A DNA stretch of 36,864 nt from C00003060 sp964502635 (GTDB lineage Bacteria > Desulfobacterota > Desulfobacteria > Desulfobacterales > C00003060): contig CAZCXI010000026.1 in the NCBI GenBank assembly GCA_964502635.1, positions 1 to 36,864 on the forward strand, given 5' to 3'. The notes below the pieces were generated by a model. It did not search any database and was not told the origin of the DNA. It saw only the letters and a list, made by a program, of their open reading frames with translations. The first letter of the stretch is position 1; every line of letters starts with the position of its first letter. The translations under genes and the position numbers were made by a program. Of this stretch, positions 6,960 to 15,103 are shown in pieces.

Positions 6960-7826
6960 CTAGACCTTGGCCGCTTTTAGTTCCTCAACCAGTCGGTACG
7001 GGATGCGCAGGTCCCCTCTGCCGATACCCATTTGGACCCTTGGCTTTGCTGCCCCATGAAAATCTGTCCCCCCGGTCATCACGAGCCCGTGGCGGCGTGC
7101 AAGCCTCTCGTACTGAGCGGTGCGCTTGGGCCCATGTTCGGGATAATAGACTTCCAGACCTTTGAGCCCAGCCTCTTTCAAGTGCACCAGGAGACCTTCC
7201 AGATCCTCCTCATCCTTTGCGTCAAGGGTGAACGGGTGGCTCAGCACAGGGACCCCGCCCGCCCCCAAAATCATTCGGATGGCCTCATCAGGCAGAAGTC
7301 GATACCGAGGTACATAGGCAGGCCCTCCTTTTCTCAAAAACTTCTTGAAGGCGTCACCAACACTTCGAGCTGCCCCTTTGTGGACCAGCACTTGGGCGAT
7401 GTGGGGCCTTCCGACCTGCCCTCCGCCCGAAATCGATGTGATCTCATCATATTGTACGCGCAGTCCCAAGTCCTGGAGCTTTTCAACGATCCTTACGTTT
7501 CTGTTGGCCCGGGCCCGTTGCACTCTCTTAAGGGTTTGCCTCAAGGACGGGTCATCCAGCCGAAGAAGATAGCCCAAGATATGCATGGTACCGGAGGGGA
7601 CATCGGCACTAATCTCGATGCCGGACAGGATTTCAAGGGAGGGCAATGGTGGATAGCCTAAGGCCTCTGCCGAGCCTTCAACGGTGTCATGATCCGTGAT
7701 GGCTACAGCCCGGAGTCCTAACTCCTTGGCTCTTTCAATGATTTGTAGAGGCGACAGGGAACCATCAGAGGCGGTTGAGTGGACATGAAGATCCACACAA
7801 CCTGCGTGTCGGGAGGCTATTTCCAT
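6960..7826 (-). CDS. PHP-domain phosphoesterase, RNase AM / nucleoside 3',5'-bisphosphate phosphatase type
   Basis: This 288-residue protein has the metal-binding motifs of the PHP family in the TrpH/YciV (RNase AM) branch: DLHVHSTASDGS near the N-terminus, AITDHDT, GIEIS, the central VGRPHIAQVLV, LSHPF and GTDFHG. The length is normal for the branch. Known members remove 3' phosphates from nucleoside 3',5'-bisphosphates and act as 5'-3' exonucleases on short RNAs, including maturation of 5S rRNA ends. It lies 21 bp after dksA on the same strand, probably as the second gene of that operon. The ATG at 7826 opens the MEIASRHAGCVDLHVH sequence and leaves no better choice. The substrate here is inferred from the family. 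Confidence 0.85.
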   Translation of the reverse strand: MEIASRHAGCVDLHVHSTASDGSLSPLQIIERAKELGLRAVAITDHDTVEGSAEALGYPPLPSLEILSGIEISADVPSGTMHILGYLLRLDDPSLRQTLKRVQRARANRNVRIVEKLQDLGLRVQYDEITSISGGGQVGRPHIAQVLVHKGAARSVGDAFKKFLRKGGPAYVPRYRLLPDEAIRMILGAGGVPVLSHPFTLDAKDEEDLEGLLVHLKEAGLKGLEVYYPEHGPKRTAQYERLARRHGLVMTGGTDFHGAAKPRVQMGIGRGDLRIPYRLVEELKAAKV

Positions 7827-7847
7827 GGGGGAGGATGAAGAAGCTTC

Positions 7848-8210
7848 CTATATCCCAAGAGCGTCTTCTTGGGCCTCTTCCTTTGTCTTGCACTGAATAC
7901 ATTGGATGGTCACCGGCCGGGCCTTCAAGCGTTTGATCGAAATGTCCTCGCCACAGGTATCGCAAATTCCATACGTACCATCCTCGATTCGGTCGAGGGC
8001 TTCACCAATCTTTGCGATCAACTTCCGCTCTCTATCTCGTATGCGCAGCATAAAGTTGCGGTCGGCTTCCAGGGCCGCCCGATCCGTGGGATCAGGGAAA
8101 CTAGCCTTCCCGTCCGTCATCCCGGATACCGTTTCATTGGCCTCGGCCAGCAAAGTCTGCAAGCGCTGTGTCAAGAGCTTCTTGAAATATTCTACGTCTT
8201 TCTTTTTCAT
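7848..8210 (-). CDS. dksA: RNA polymerase-binding transcription factor DksA
   Basis: This 120-residue protein is a DksA/TraR-family regulator that enters the RNA polymerase secondary channel and works with ppGpp. The coiled coil carries the tip motif FPDPTDRAA, with Asp40 and Asp43 matching the functional Asp71/Asp74 of E. coli DksA, followed by the very similar MLRIRDRERKLIAKI. The C-terminal zinc finger has four cysteines, CDTC (83, 86) and CIQC (104, 107). The protein lacks only the long N-terminal extension of the E. coli version, as is common outside Gammaproteobacteria. The ATG at 8210 is preceded by AGG eight bases upstream. It probably shares a transcript with the PHP gene downstream. 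Confidence 0.93.
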   Translation of the reverse strand: MKKKDVEYFKKLLTQRLQTLLAEANETVSGMTDGKASFPDPTDRAALEADRNFMLRIRDRERKLIAKIGEALDRIEDGTYGICDTCGEDISIKRLKARPVTIQCIQCKTKEEAQEDALGI

Positions 8211-8297
8211 TGTACAACCTGCTCAACATGCAAAATGGAGGTCCCCGACCAAAGGCCGAGGCTTCCAAGTTTAGATTATCCCGCTAAAATTTTTTTT

Positions 8298-8324
8298 ATT
8301 ATCACAGGCCGTAGCCTCTGTAAA
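8298..8324 (-). promoter_or_regulatory. Possible extended -10 promoter for dksA
   Basis: On the minus strand TTTACA (8324-8319) is followed after 15 bases by GATAAT (8303-8298) with a TG one base upstream of the -10 box. The extended -10 could offset the short spacer. It lies about 90 bases before the dksA ATG. Between them the transcript could form an 8-bp stem with two G-U pairs around CCTCGGCC and GGTCGGGG. Confidence 0.35.
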
Positions 8325-8446
8325 GAGAAAAAATCGTTCTGTCAGCCAGTTGGCAATTTGGGGCTGGCAATGATAGATAGACTCTCTGGCAGGCAAGCCG
8401 GGAAGAAAGGGGCGTAACAACGATGTTGAACCGCGAAAGTGAGCGC

Positions 8447-8469
8447 ATTCCCCGCTGCTTACGGCGGGG
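8447..8469 (+). repeat. REP-like palindrome, copy 1
   Basis: A 23-base palindromic unit of form ATTCCCCGnnGCTTnCnGCGGGG. A second copy in the same orientation starts 66 bases further on (8513). The stem CCCCGC/GCGGGG surrounds a GCTT-containing loop, the usual look of REP elements moved by REP-associated transposases. Confidence 0.55.
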
Positions 8470-8488
8470 TTAGCGAGCGAATCTGAAA

Positions 8489-10681
8489 ATGAAAAACTTC
8501 CTTACGGTGAAGATTCCCCGTGGCTTGCCGCGGGGAGGCTTCAATTTCCCGCTGGGATCCAAAAACGGTGCGGGAAACCGCAGGTTCTGGGTCTGTCTTC
8601 TCGCGCTGGGGACTTCATCTGTCTGTGTTCAGCTCGTCATGATCCGCGAGGTCATGTCGAGCTTCAGTGGTAATGAGTTACTTATCGGGCTGGTCCTTGG
8701 CGTGTGGCTTCTCTTTACCGGTCTAGGCAGTGCCCTGGGTATCCCATTGGCAAAAAGGCAAAGGCCGGAAAGAGTGCTTTTCCTGGGTCATATCCTCATA
8801 GCGCTTATCCCCTTCGGGCAGGTTGCGGCTGTTCGAGGCCTTCCGCTTGTCTGGGTCAGGGGTGAAATGCCGGGACTGACCTCGGCAGTGACTTCCAGCG
8901 CTTTGATCCTTATTCCCTACTGTCTTGTCGGCGGCGCAATGATCCCCGTGGCCGGAGCCCTCCTTGGGGGCAAGGAGACGACAAGCAAGGTATATATTGT
9001 AGACACCATAGGAGACATTATCGGCGGGCTCCTGTTTAGCCTCCTTTTCGTTTATGCCCTTTCCCACTGGGACAGCCTGTTGGTCGTTGGCCTGCTGAAC
9101 CTCTTTGCCGCTGCGGCCATGGTGTCCTGTGCGCTCCTTCCTGTCTTGGTTCTGTTGGGCCTGGCTATGATAGCAGTCAGGCCTCTTGATATGTTCAGTC
9201 TCTCATGGCGTTTCCCGGGTCAAGCCGTGGTTTTTCACAAGAACACGCCTTTTGCCCAACTCACCATTTCCAGAACCGGCCGGCAGCTCAACGTCCTGCA
9301 AGATGCGATCCCTCTGTTTTCCACGGGCGACCTTAAAATGGAGGCTGTCGCCCATCTACCGCTTTGTCAGGTTGCACAGGGGGCCAACATCCTCTTGATT
9401 GGCGGGGGGGTCTTTGGAACCATCATGGAAATAGCTAAACACAAACCCAGGCAAATAGACTATGTTGAGCTCGATGCCGCCATCCTTGACCTGGACAAGC
9501 TCATCGGCCCAAGCCTTTCCCGTCCCTTTGTACGGGTCCATGTGGGTGACGGTCGCCTGTTCATAAAAAAGACGACCAAAACCTATGACGCCGTCATTGT
9601 AGACCTGCCGGACCCTGAAAATACGCAGCTTAACCGATTCTACACCCAAGAATTCTTCGATGAGGTAAAATCCATTCTGACCCCTGAGGGCGTCCTTTCT
9701 TTTACCCTGGTGGGGGCCGAAAACTACCTGGAAGAAAAGGGCCTTGCGGTCAATCGTTCTGTTTATGCAGCCCTCGAGACCACCTTCAATCACGTCCTCG
9801 TATTTCCTGGAATGACCAATTATTATCTCGCCTCAAATGCTCCTTTGACAATGAACATCGCGGCTGTGTTGGCCAGGCGCAAGGTCGGCACCAGGCGCCT
9901 TGTGGACTATGATCTCGCCTCCATGGCAGACCCGTTTCGCATCGACCTTCTCAGACGCCTCCTCACACAGGAAGGCTCACCACCAAACCGGGACCTCTCA
10001 CCCAGGGCCTTTGGGCATCTTCTCGATCTATGGCTGAAAAAATCTGGGAGCTCCGAAACGCTTCTTCACATCATGTTCCTGCTGATCCTGGCATTTGCGG
10101 TCCTGGCATGTCGCAAAGACGCCCTGCGGTTTACTATCCTGACCACGGGATATGCGGGGATGGCCTTTGAGCTTTCCCTGCTCCTGGTGTTTCAGGTGAT
10201 ATATGGCTACGTCTATTTGCGAATTTGTGGCTTCATCACCCTCTTTATGATAGGTTCTGCATGGGGAGCCTTCGTATCCGGTAAGTTCAAGAAGAAGCCC
10301 TCCTGGCAGGTCCTTTCCTGTGATGGAGGCCTTGTGCTTCTGGCTGCCGCCACATCCGTCATAACGGTCGTTGGTGTTCGCGTAAAGGCCGAGGCGTGGT
10401 TGTTTTCGATGCAATATGTCATCATTCCGTCCCTGATTTTTCTGGTGGCCTTTGCAGCGGGGTGTCAGTTCTCAGCCGTCTCCCGGATGGCCCGAGGTAC
10501 CGGAGCAGAGATTACCGGTCGTCTCTATCTGGCAGACCTTGCAGGTGCAGCCTGTGGTACTATATTGACAGGGCTCCTGTTCGTCCCTAGAATTGGAATC
10601 GTCGGGGTATTGATCTCAATACTCGTCTTGAAAGGCCTCAGCCTTGGGGTCAATATAAACGCTCGAAATTCGATTGTGTAG
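8489..10681 (+). CDS. Membrane-bound spermidine-synthase-like protein (MFS/SpeE fusion type)
   Basis: A 730-residue protein with about seven N-terminal membrane segments (33-230), a cytosolic spermidine-synthase-like Rossmann domain (245-425) and further membrane segments to the C-terminus. The SAM-type nucleotide-binding motif is ILLIGGGVFGTIMEI (301-315), followed by YVELD (325-329), GDGRLF (353-358) and DLPDPENTQLNRFYTQEFF (372-390). Family members are annotated as fused MFS/spermidine synthases, but their true product is mostly unknown; true aminopropyl transfer would make MTA. It starts a same-strand cluster with the radical SAM gene 64 bp and MEMO-AMMECR1 further downstream. The start is uncertain: the ATG at 8489 lacks a clear ribosome site and the first 20 codons are partly formed by a REP-like palindrome, so a GTG at 8507 or a later start is possible. 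Confidence 0.8.
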   Translation: MKNFLTVKIPRGLPRGGFNFPLGSKNGAGNRRFWVCLLALGTSSVCVQLVMIREVMSSFSGNELLIGLVLGVWLLFTGLGSALGIPLAKRQRPERVLFLGHILIALIPFGQVAAVRGLPLVWVRGEMPGLTSAVTSSALILIPYCLVGGAMIPVAGALLGGKETTSKVYIVDTIGDIIGGLLFSLLFVYALSHWDSLLVVGLLNLFAAAAMVSCALLPVLVLLGLAMIAVRPLDMFSLSWRFPGQAVVFHKNTPFAQLTISRTGRQLNVLQDAIPLFSTGDLKMEAVAHLPLCQVAQGANILLIGGGVFGTIMEIAKHKPRQIDYVELDAAILDLDKLIGPSLSRPFVRVHVGDGRLFIKKTTKTYDAVIVDLPDPENTQLNRFYTQEFFDEVKSILTPEGVLSFTLVGAENYLEEKGLAVNRSVYAALETTFNHVLVFPGMTNYYLASNAPLTMNIAAVLARRKVGTRRLVDYDLASMADPFRIDLLRRLLTQEGSPPNRDLSPRAFGHLLDLWLKKSGSSETLLHIMFLLILAFAVLACRKDALRFTILTTGYAGMAFELSLLLVFQVIYGYVYLRICGFITLFMIGSAWGAFVSGKFKKKPSWQVLSCDGGLVLLAAATSVITVVGVRVKAEAWLFSMQYVIIPSLIFLVAFAAGCQFSAVSRMARGTGAEITGRLYLADLAGAACGTILTGLLFVPRIGIVGVLISILVLKGLSLGVNINARNSIV
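8513..8535 (+). repeat. REP-like palindrome, copy 2, inside the annotated gene start
   Basis: Second copy of the 23-base unit (ATTCCCCGTGGCTTGC followed by CGCGGGG), differing from copy 1 at five loop-region positions. It falls within the first codons of the open frame starting at 8489. Either the element was translated into the protein's N-terminus or the true start lies after it. Confidence 0.55.
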
Positions 10682-10745
10682 TTAGGCTGTTCGGCAATTT
10701 GTCTACTCTAGGTAACGACTCCACCACTCAGCCGATCATCGTCGG

Positions 10746-11873
10746 ATGCCCATGCAAACATCCCGCAGAGACTTTCTGAAGACCAGCCTGTGCGCCGCCT
10801 GCGGTGCTTTGCTTGTTCCGTGGGATCGCGCCTGGGCCGGAGAGGGGTTTTCTCCCACAGATCCCCATCTCAAGGAGGCTTACTTCTACAAGAAACTGGC
10901 TGACGGCGTCGTCCAGTGTGGTACGTGCCCTCATGAATGTCTGGTCCTTCCCGGCAACCGTGGAAGATGCCGGACCAAGGTGAACGTTGAAGGCAGTCTC
11001 TTCAGCATCTCCTACGGCAATCCGTGCGTTGTCCATGTGGATCCGGTGGAAAAAAAGCCCCTCCAGCAGTTCTATCCCGGAAGCAAGGCCTTTTCCCTGG
11101 CAGTGGCGGGATGCAATTTCCGCTGCCTGAATTGCCAGAATTGGGAAATATCCCAAACCAGCCCGGATAAGACGCGTAATTACGATATCCCCCCGGATGA
11201 GGTCGTCTCAATGGCTGTGCGTTACGGCTGCAGGAGCATTGCCTACACCTATTCCGAGGCCACGAGCTTTTATGAATACATGGTCGATATATCGGCCAGG
11301 GCCAGGCAGGCCGGGATCAAGAATATCTGGGTGAGCAACGCATACATCAGTCAAGCCGCCCTGAACCGACTGTGCGACGTGATCGATGCCGCCAGCGTCA
11401 ATCTGAAGAGCTTTTCAGATAAGATCTATGGGGATCTGAACGGGGGGCACCTTGAGCCGGTTCTTGAAACCTTCAAAACCCTGCACCGCCGCGGGGTCTG
11501 GGTGGAAATCATCAACCTGGTCATCCCAACTTACACGGATGACATGGACATGATTAAAAGAATGTGCGCGTGGATCCTGAAAAATTTGGGCCCTGAATAT
11601 CCCCTGCATTTTTCCCGATTCTCTCCCCAATACAAATTGGTCCACCTTCCCCCAACGCCGGTTGAAGTCCTGAAAAAGGCCAAAGCAACAGCCTTACAAG
11701 AAGGGCTTCATTACGTTTACATCGGCAACGTGCCGGGCCTGGGCGATCAGACCCTGTGCCCCGGCTGTGGACGCACGGTGGTTCAAAGGAGGGGCTACAC
11801 GCTCGTGTCGAACCACGTTAAACATGGAAAATGCGAGTTCTGCGGGGCTCAGATTAGCGGCCGGTGGGAGTAA
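10746..11873 (+). CDS. amrS: AmmeMemoRadiSam system radical SAM enzyme with Tat signal
   Basis: This 375-residue protein is the radical SAM member of the AmmeMemoRadiSam system. The radical SAM motif CNFRCLNC holds Cys123, Cys127 and Cys130. Upstream, CGTCPHEC with Cys75 forms an additional cysteine cluster (58, 61, 65, 75) seen in this PflA-like branch. The C-terminus has two further pairs, CPGC and CEFC, like a zinc ribbon. The N-terminus TSRRDFLKTSL followed by a hydrophobic stretch and AWA is a twin-arginine signal, implying export of the folded iron-sulfur protein. The start may be at 10746 or the second Met at 10752; neither has a strong ribosome site. It sits between the spermidine-synthase-like gene and the secreted MEMO-AMMECR1 gene. 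Family assignment is firm; the reaction is unknown. Confidence 0.9.
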   Translation: MPMQTSRRDFLKTSLCAACGALLVPWDRAWAGEGFSPTDPHLKEAYFYKKLADGVVQCGTCPHECLVLPGNRGRCRTKVNVEGSLFSISYGNPCVVHVDPVEKKPLQQFYPGSKAFSLAVAGCNFRCLNCQNWEISQTSPDKTRNYDIPPDEVVSMAVRYGCRSIAYTYSEATSFYEYMVDISARARQAGIKNIWVSNAYISQAALNRLCDVIDAASVNLKSFSDKIYGDLNGGHLEPVLETFKTLHRRGVWVEIINLVIPTYTDDMDMIKRMCAWILKNLGPEYPLHFSRFSPQYKLVHLPPTPVEVLKKAKATALQEGLHYVYIGNVPGLGDQTLCPGCGRTVVQRRGYTLVSNHVKHGKCEFCGAQISGRWE

Positions 11874-11933
11874 TCACACATCGCCCTGACGGGGCGACTG
11901 TAAAAAGCGTATCACACGCGAGAGGTTCTGCGT

Positions 11934-13418
11934 ATGGATTCTTCTGGCACGCGTAAGACGAAACGGCTTGTGGGGTTCGCTCTTTGCCTTGCATTGATAG
12001 TAGCGTGGGGTTCACAATGCGCCCTCGCCTCTGATCATACCGGCGCAAGAGTCCGCCCGCCTGCCGTTGCAGGCATGTTTTACCCCGCCGGACCGAAGCA
12101 GCTCAGGCACATGGTCCTTGCCCTTCTGAAAGACGCCCGCGGGGCCGATATGCCTGGAAAGATCCTGGGCTTGGTCTCTCCCCATGCCGGCTATATTTAC
12201 TCGGGTATCGTCGCCGCCGCAGGATATAGACAGATCGCCCCGTCCACCAGGACGGTGATACTCCTGGGGCCGAGTCACCGGGTCCCTTTGAGGGGGGCGT
12301 CCATTCCAGAGGTTGAGGCCTACCGCACCCCTTTGGGGGAAGTTCACCTGGCAAGGCTGGCCTCGACCCTCCGAAAATTGCCCTTCTTTCAAGCGATCCC
12401 TGAGGCCCACGAAAGGGAACATTCCCTTGAGGTGCAACTCCCCTTTCTGCAGGTTGTCCTCAAGGACTTCAAGATCGTTCCGATCCTGACAAACCATGCA
12501 GATCCCAAGACCCTTGCCACCATACTCGCCCCCCATGTAGATGGAGAGACCCTCATCGTGGCAAGTTCGGATCTTTCCCATTATCATCCCTATGAATCGG
12601 CAGTTGCCCTGGATCGAATCTGCACAGGTGCCATCTCCAATGCCAAGTTCTCTGACATGCCCTTATGCGAGGCCTGTGGTAAACAGGCTGTTCTGACATT
12701 GATGCATATTGCCGACATTAAAGGCTGGCGCGCTCAGTTGATCGATTACCAGAATTCCGGCGACACGGTGGGCAATAAGGATCGTGTTGTGGGATACGCA
12801 AGTATTGGCTTTGTGGAGAGAAAGGAGGCGTCGAGCACCATGAAAGAGACCTTGTCTACCCAGGACAGAAAAGCCCTGCTTAAGCTCGCGCGTTCCGCTA
12901 TTGAGTCAAGGCTTCTGAAAAACGCCAAGATAGAAAGACCTGAAACGCCCTCTCCTGCTTTGACAAAAAGAGGGGGGTGTTTTGTGACGCTGCACACCCA
13001 GGGCCGACTTCGAGGCTGCATCGGCACCATTGAGCCTGTTTCGTCCCTTGCGGAATGCGTGGAAGAAAACGCCCGGAACGCCGCATTTCATGATCCGAGA
13101 TTTCCACCCTTGGGCGCGGCGGAGCTGTCCAAGATAGATATCGAGGTGAGCATCTTATCGGTACCCAAAAAACTCAGTTTCCAGGACGGAGAGGACCTAA
13201 AACGTCAGCTTGAACCCCTCGTGGATGGTGTGATCCTGTCCCGCGGCATGCACCGATCCACCTTCCTTCCCCAGGTTTGGGAACAGGTGCCGGATAAGGA
13301 ACAGTTTCTTGAGCACCTGTGTCTAAAAGGCGGCATGTCGCCAAAGGCATGGCAGGATCCTGAGACCGAAGTACAAGTGTACCAAGCAGAGGTCTTTGGC
13401 GAGGCGGATTCCAAGTAG
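11934..13418 (+). CDS. Secreted MEMO1-AMMECR1 fusion protein of the AmmeMemoRadiSam system
   Basis: A 494-residue two-domain protein. Residues 9-32 are a signal peptide (GFALCLALIVAWGSQCALAS). The MEMO domain (about 40-297) shows AVAGMFYPAG, SPHAGYIYSG with His84, GPSHR with His115, EREHSLEVQLPFLQ with His163, and SSDLSHYHPY. It resembles class III extradiol dioxygenases, and the histidines could bind metal. The AMMECR1 domain (about 303-490) has GRLRGCIGTIEP and ARNAAFHDPRFPPL. In many genomes the two are separate genes; here they are fused and exported, matching the Tat signal on the radical SAM partner 60 bp upstream. AGAGG lies nine bases before the ATG. A GC hairpin, TCGCCC-TGACG-GGGCGA, lies between the two genes. 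Function is unknown beyond family names. Confidence 0.9.
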   Translation: MDSSGTRKTKRLVGFALCLALIVAWGSQCALASDHTGARVRPPAVAGMFYPAGPKQLRHMVLALLKDARGADMPGKILGLVSPHAGYIYSGIVAAAGYRQIAPSTRTVILLGPSHRVPLRGASIPEVEAYRTPLGEVHLARLASTLRKLPFFQAIPEAHEREHSLEVQLPFLQVVLKDFKIVPILTNHADPKTLATILAPHVDGETLIVASSDLSHYHPYESAVALDRICTGAISNAKFSDMPLCEACGKQAVLTLMHIADIKGWRAQLIDYQNSGDTVGNKDRVVGYASIGFVERKEASSTMKETLSTQDRKALLKLARSAIESRLLKNAKIERPETPSPALTKRGGCFVTLHTQGRLRGCIGTIEPVSSLAECVEENARNAAFHDPRFPPLGAAELSKIDIEVSILSVPKKLSFQDGEDLKRQLEPLVDGVILSRGMHRSTFLPQVWEQVPDKEQFLEHLCLKGGMSPKAWQDPETEVQVYQAEVFGEADSK

Positions 13419-13460
13419 GCTGGTATCCCTCCAAAATGCCTGGATGAACCCTGTTTAGGG

Positions 13461-13633
13461 CTCGCGCAAAAACAAGTTCGCAGAATTGGCGCTCAGATTT
13501 GGTTCAGATTTGGCCGATCCGATTGAGCAAAACCGGAGGAATAGCGAGCTATTTCGAGGAGTTTGCGAATGAGGCATCGGTCAAAGATAGGCTGAAGCCG
13601 AGATGCCAAAATGTGAAGTTGTTTTTGCGCGAG
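13461..13633. repeat. MITE-like element C with terminal inverted repeats
   Basis: A 173-bp non-coding element bounded by inverted ends: the left end begins CTCGCGCAAAAACAA (13461) and the right end is its reverse complement, finishing at 13633. Similarity continues imperfectly inward (TTCGCAGAATTGGC versus TTCACATTTTGGC). The right half recurs in inverted orientation at 29835-29925. It carries no open frame and abuts the stop codon of the small gene at 13637, which it could serve as a transcript end. Confidence 0.65.
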
Positions 13634-13636
13634 GCC

Positions 13637-13885
13637 TTAGTTGCCTCCATCCTTAGAATCGTCGGATCGGGACAATAGCCGCCGCCCAACACGCCGGAAA
13701 AACCGATGCCGTCGAAGTATCATGCCGGGCACGACACCCGCCAGGTGGTATGGCAAGAACTGGCGTGCCGTCACCTCCCAGCCCATCGCAAAGCGCAACA
13801 CGGCGTAAGCCCCCCACACCCCTACACCTAGGGCTAACAGGATATTTCCCAAGGTCTTCAATACGTCGCGTTCTTTTTCCCCCAT
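13637..13885 (-). CDS. Small membrane protein of unknown function
   Basis: An 82-residue protein I do not recognise. It starts with a short charged segment (MGEKERDVLK), has one clear hydrophobic helix (LGNILLALGVGVWGAYAVLRFAMGW), a second weakly hydrophobic stretch (LPYHLAGVVPGMILRR) and a basic tail (RRHRFFRRVGRRLLSR) ending in acidic and polar residues. This is typical of a small inner-membrane protein with the basic part in the cytoplasm. The ATG at 13885 has GAGG eight bases upstream, supporting translation. It is a single gene, divergent from the HDOD gene, with repeat element C directly after its stop. A GTTAACGTTACC palindrome lies just upstream of the ribosome site. Confidence 0.6.
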   Translation of the reverse strand: MGEKERDVLKTLGNILLALGVGVWGAYAVLRFAMGWEVTARQFLPYHLAGVVPGMILRRHRFFRRVGRRLLSRSDDSKDGGN

Positions 13886-14156
13886 GATGTCAACCTCGTT
13901 AAAATGGTAACGTTAACACAGTCTTGAAGAAAATTCGATACGTAAACGTTTGGCCATCTTTTGATGTGCAACGTATCATAGTCGGTCTTGCAAGCGGCAA
14001 TCAAATCTTCAAGGATCCGCAGTGCTCTTGACAACACGAGCCCTTTTCTGTAGTTATAAAAAAAGAAGGACCTTTGGGAAACGCCTTACACACTTGAACG
14101 GCATCTCTTTCTTTCTTGCAACGAGACCATCATTTCACTACGAGGCAGGTGAAGCC

Positions 14157-15029
14157 ATGCTCGCTCCCATTGAGATTGACCCCAACACATTCCTGCGTCA
14201 GCACTGCACGCTGCCAGCCTTGCCGGCGGTGGTGGGCGAAATTCAGAGCCTGATCCACGATGCCGATGTGGACATGAAAAGGATAGCCGAGCTGATCAAT
14301 AGTGATCCGGCGATCCTGGCCCAAGTGCTCAAAATCGTCAATTCCGCTTATTACGGGCTTCCCAGGGAAGTCACAAACGTGCAGTTTGCCATTGCATTTC
14401 TGGGCCTCAATGAGGTCTATCGCATGGTCCTTTCCCTGTCTGTGATTAACACCCTGGCCATTGACAAGAAAGATGAACTCAATGAGTTCTGGTTTCACTC
14501 CTTCTATGCAGCCCTTTGCACCAAATACCTGGCCAAAAAATACGAGCCTCACCTATCGGTTGAGGAGCTATGGTCAGCGGCCATGCTGCATGATATCGGC
14601 AAGCTGGTTTACCTGAAGTTTTTCCCGGATCACTACCGGGCCCTAATCGCTTATTGCAAGGAACACGGCTGTCTATTTAGCGAAGCGGAAAAGCATTTTT
14701 CGCTACCATCAAGTGCCTTTTTGGGCACCCTGCTGTGCGAGCACTGGAGACTTCCAAATGAGATCAGACAGGCGTGTGAGTTTCACACGTTAGAGGATCT
14801 TTCAGGCATGAAGGCCGGCAGCCCGTCAATGCGTTTTCAGTGGATGATCTGCCTGGGAAATTTGCTGACTGTTCTCTCCACCGGCGAGCTGAGCAATACC
14901 ACGAAAGAAAGAATAGCTGACGCAGCAAGGACGGCGCTGGATTGTACGGAGGAACAGTTTTTGGCCATGATGGGAGACATCTACGAGTTAAGGATAGACG
15001 TAGAAACATTTATGGAGCAGTTGCACTAA
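14157..15029 (+). CDS. HDOD-domain signalling protein, copy 1
   Basis: A 290-residue protein made almost entirely of one HDOD domain, a relative of HD phosphohydrolases used in signalling and stress control. LHDIGKLVYLKFF retains the His145-Asp146 pair, but most HDOD domains are not known to be catalytic. Other conserved stretches are LPALPAVV, ILAQVLKIVNSAYYGLP and GTLLCEHWRLP. The open frame extends upstream to 14022, but the ATG at 14157 is chosen because the near-twin at 32309 aligns from exactly this residue and has the same length, and AGGCAGGTG precedes it. There is no attached output domain. The 270-base region upstream contains TTGACA at 14028, but no convincing -10 box. Confidence 0.85.
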   Translation: MLAPIEIDPNTFLRQHCTLPALPAVVGEIQSLIHDADVDMKRIAELINSDPAILAQVLKIVNSAYYGLPREVTNVQFAIAFLGLNEVYRMVLSLSVINTLAIDKKDELNEFWFHSFYAALCTKYLAKKYEPHLSVEELWSAAMLHDIGKLVYLKFFPDHYRALIAYCKEHGCLFSEAEKHFSLPSSAFLGTLLCEHWRLPNEIRQACEFHTLEDLSGMKAGSPSMRFQWMICLGNLLTVLSTGELSNTTKERIADAARTALDCTEEQFLAMMGDIYELRIDVETFMEQLH

Positions 15030-15103
15030 AGCCAGCACTGTTAGACCGTTTAAACTGCTTAAACCCGCGTCAACTGTGCCTTTCCCAGAAAGACCTTTAA
15101 TTC

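Noticed and set aside
7032..7661. 209-codon plus-strand frame opposite the PHP gene
   Set aside because: Shadow of the PHP gene in GC-rich codons; the minus strand has all family motifs.
14022..14156. Longer N-terminus for HDOD copy 1
   Set aside because: The twin protein aligns only from 14157, the extra residues look random, and the ribosome site favours the shorter form.
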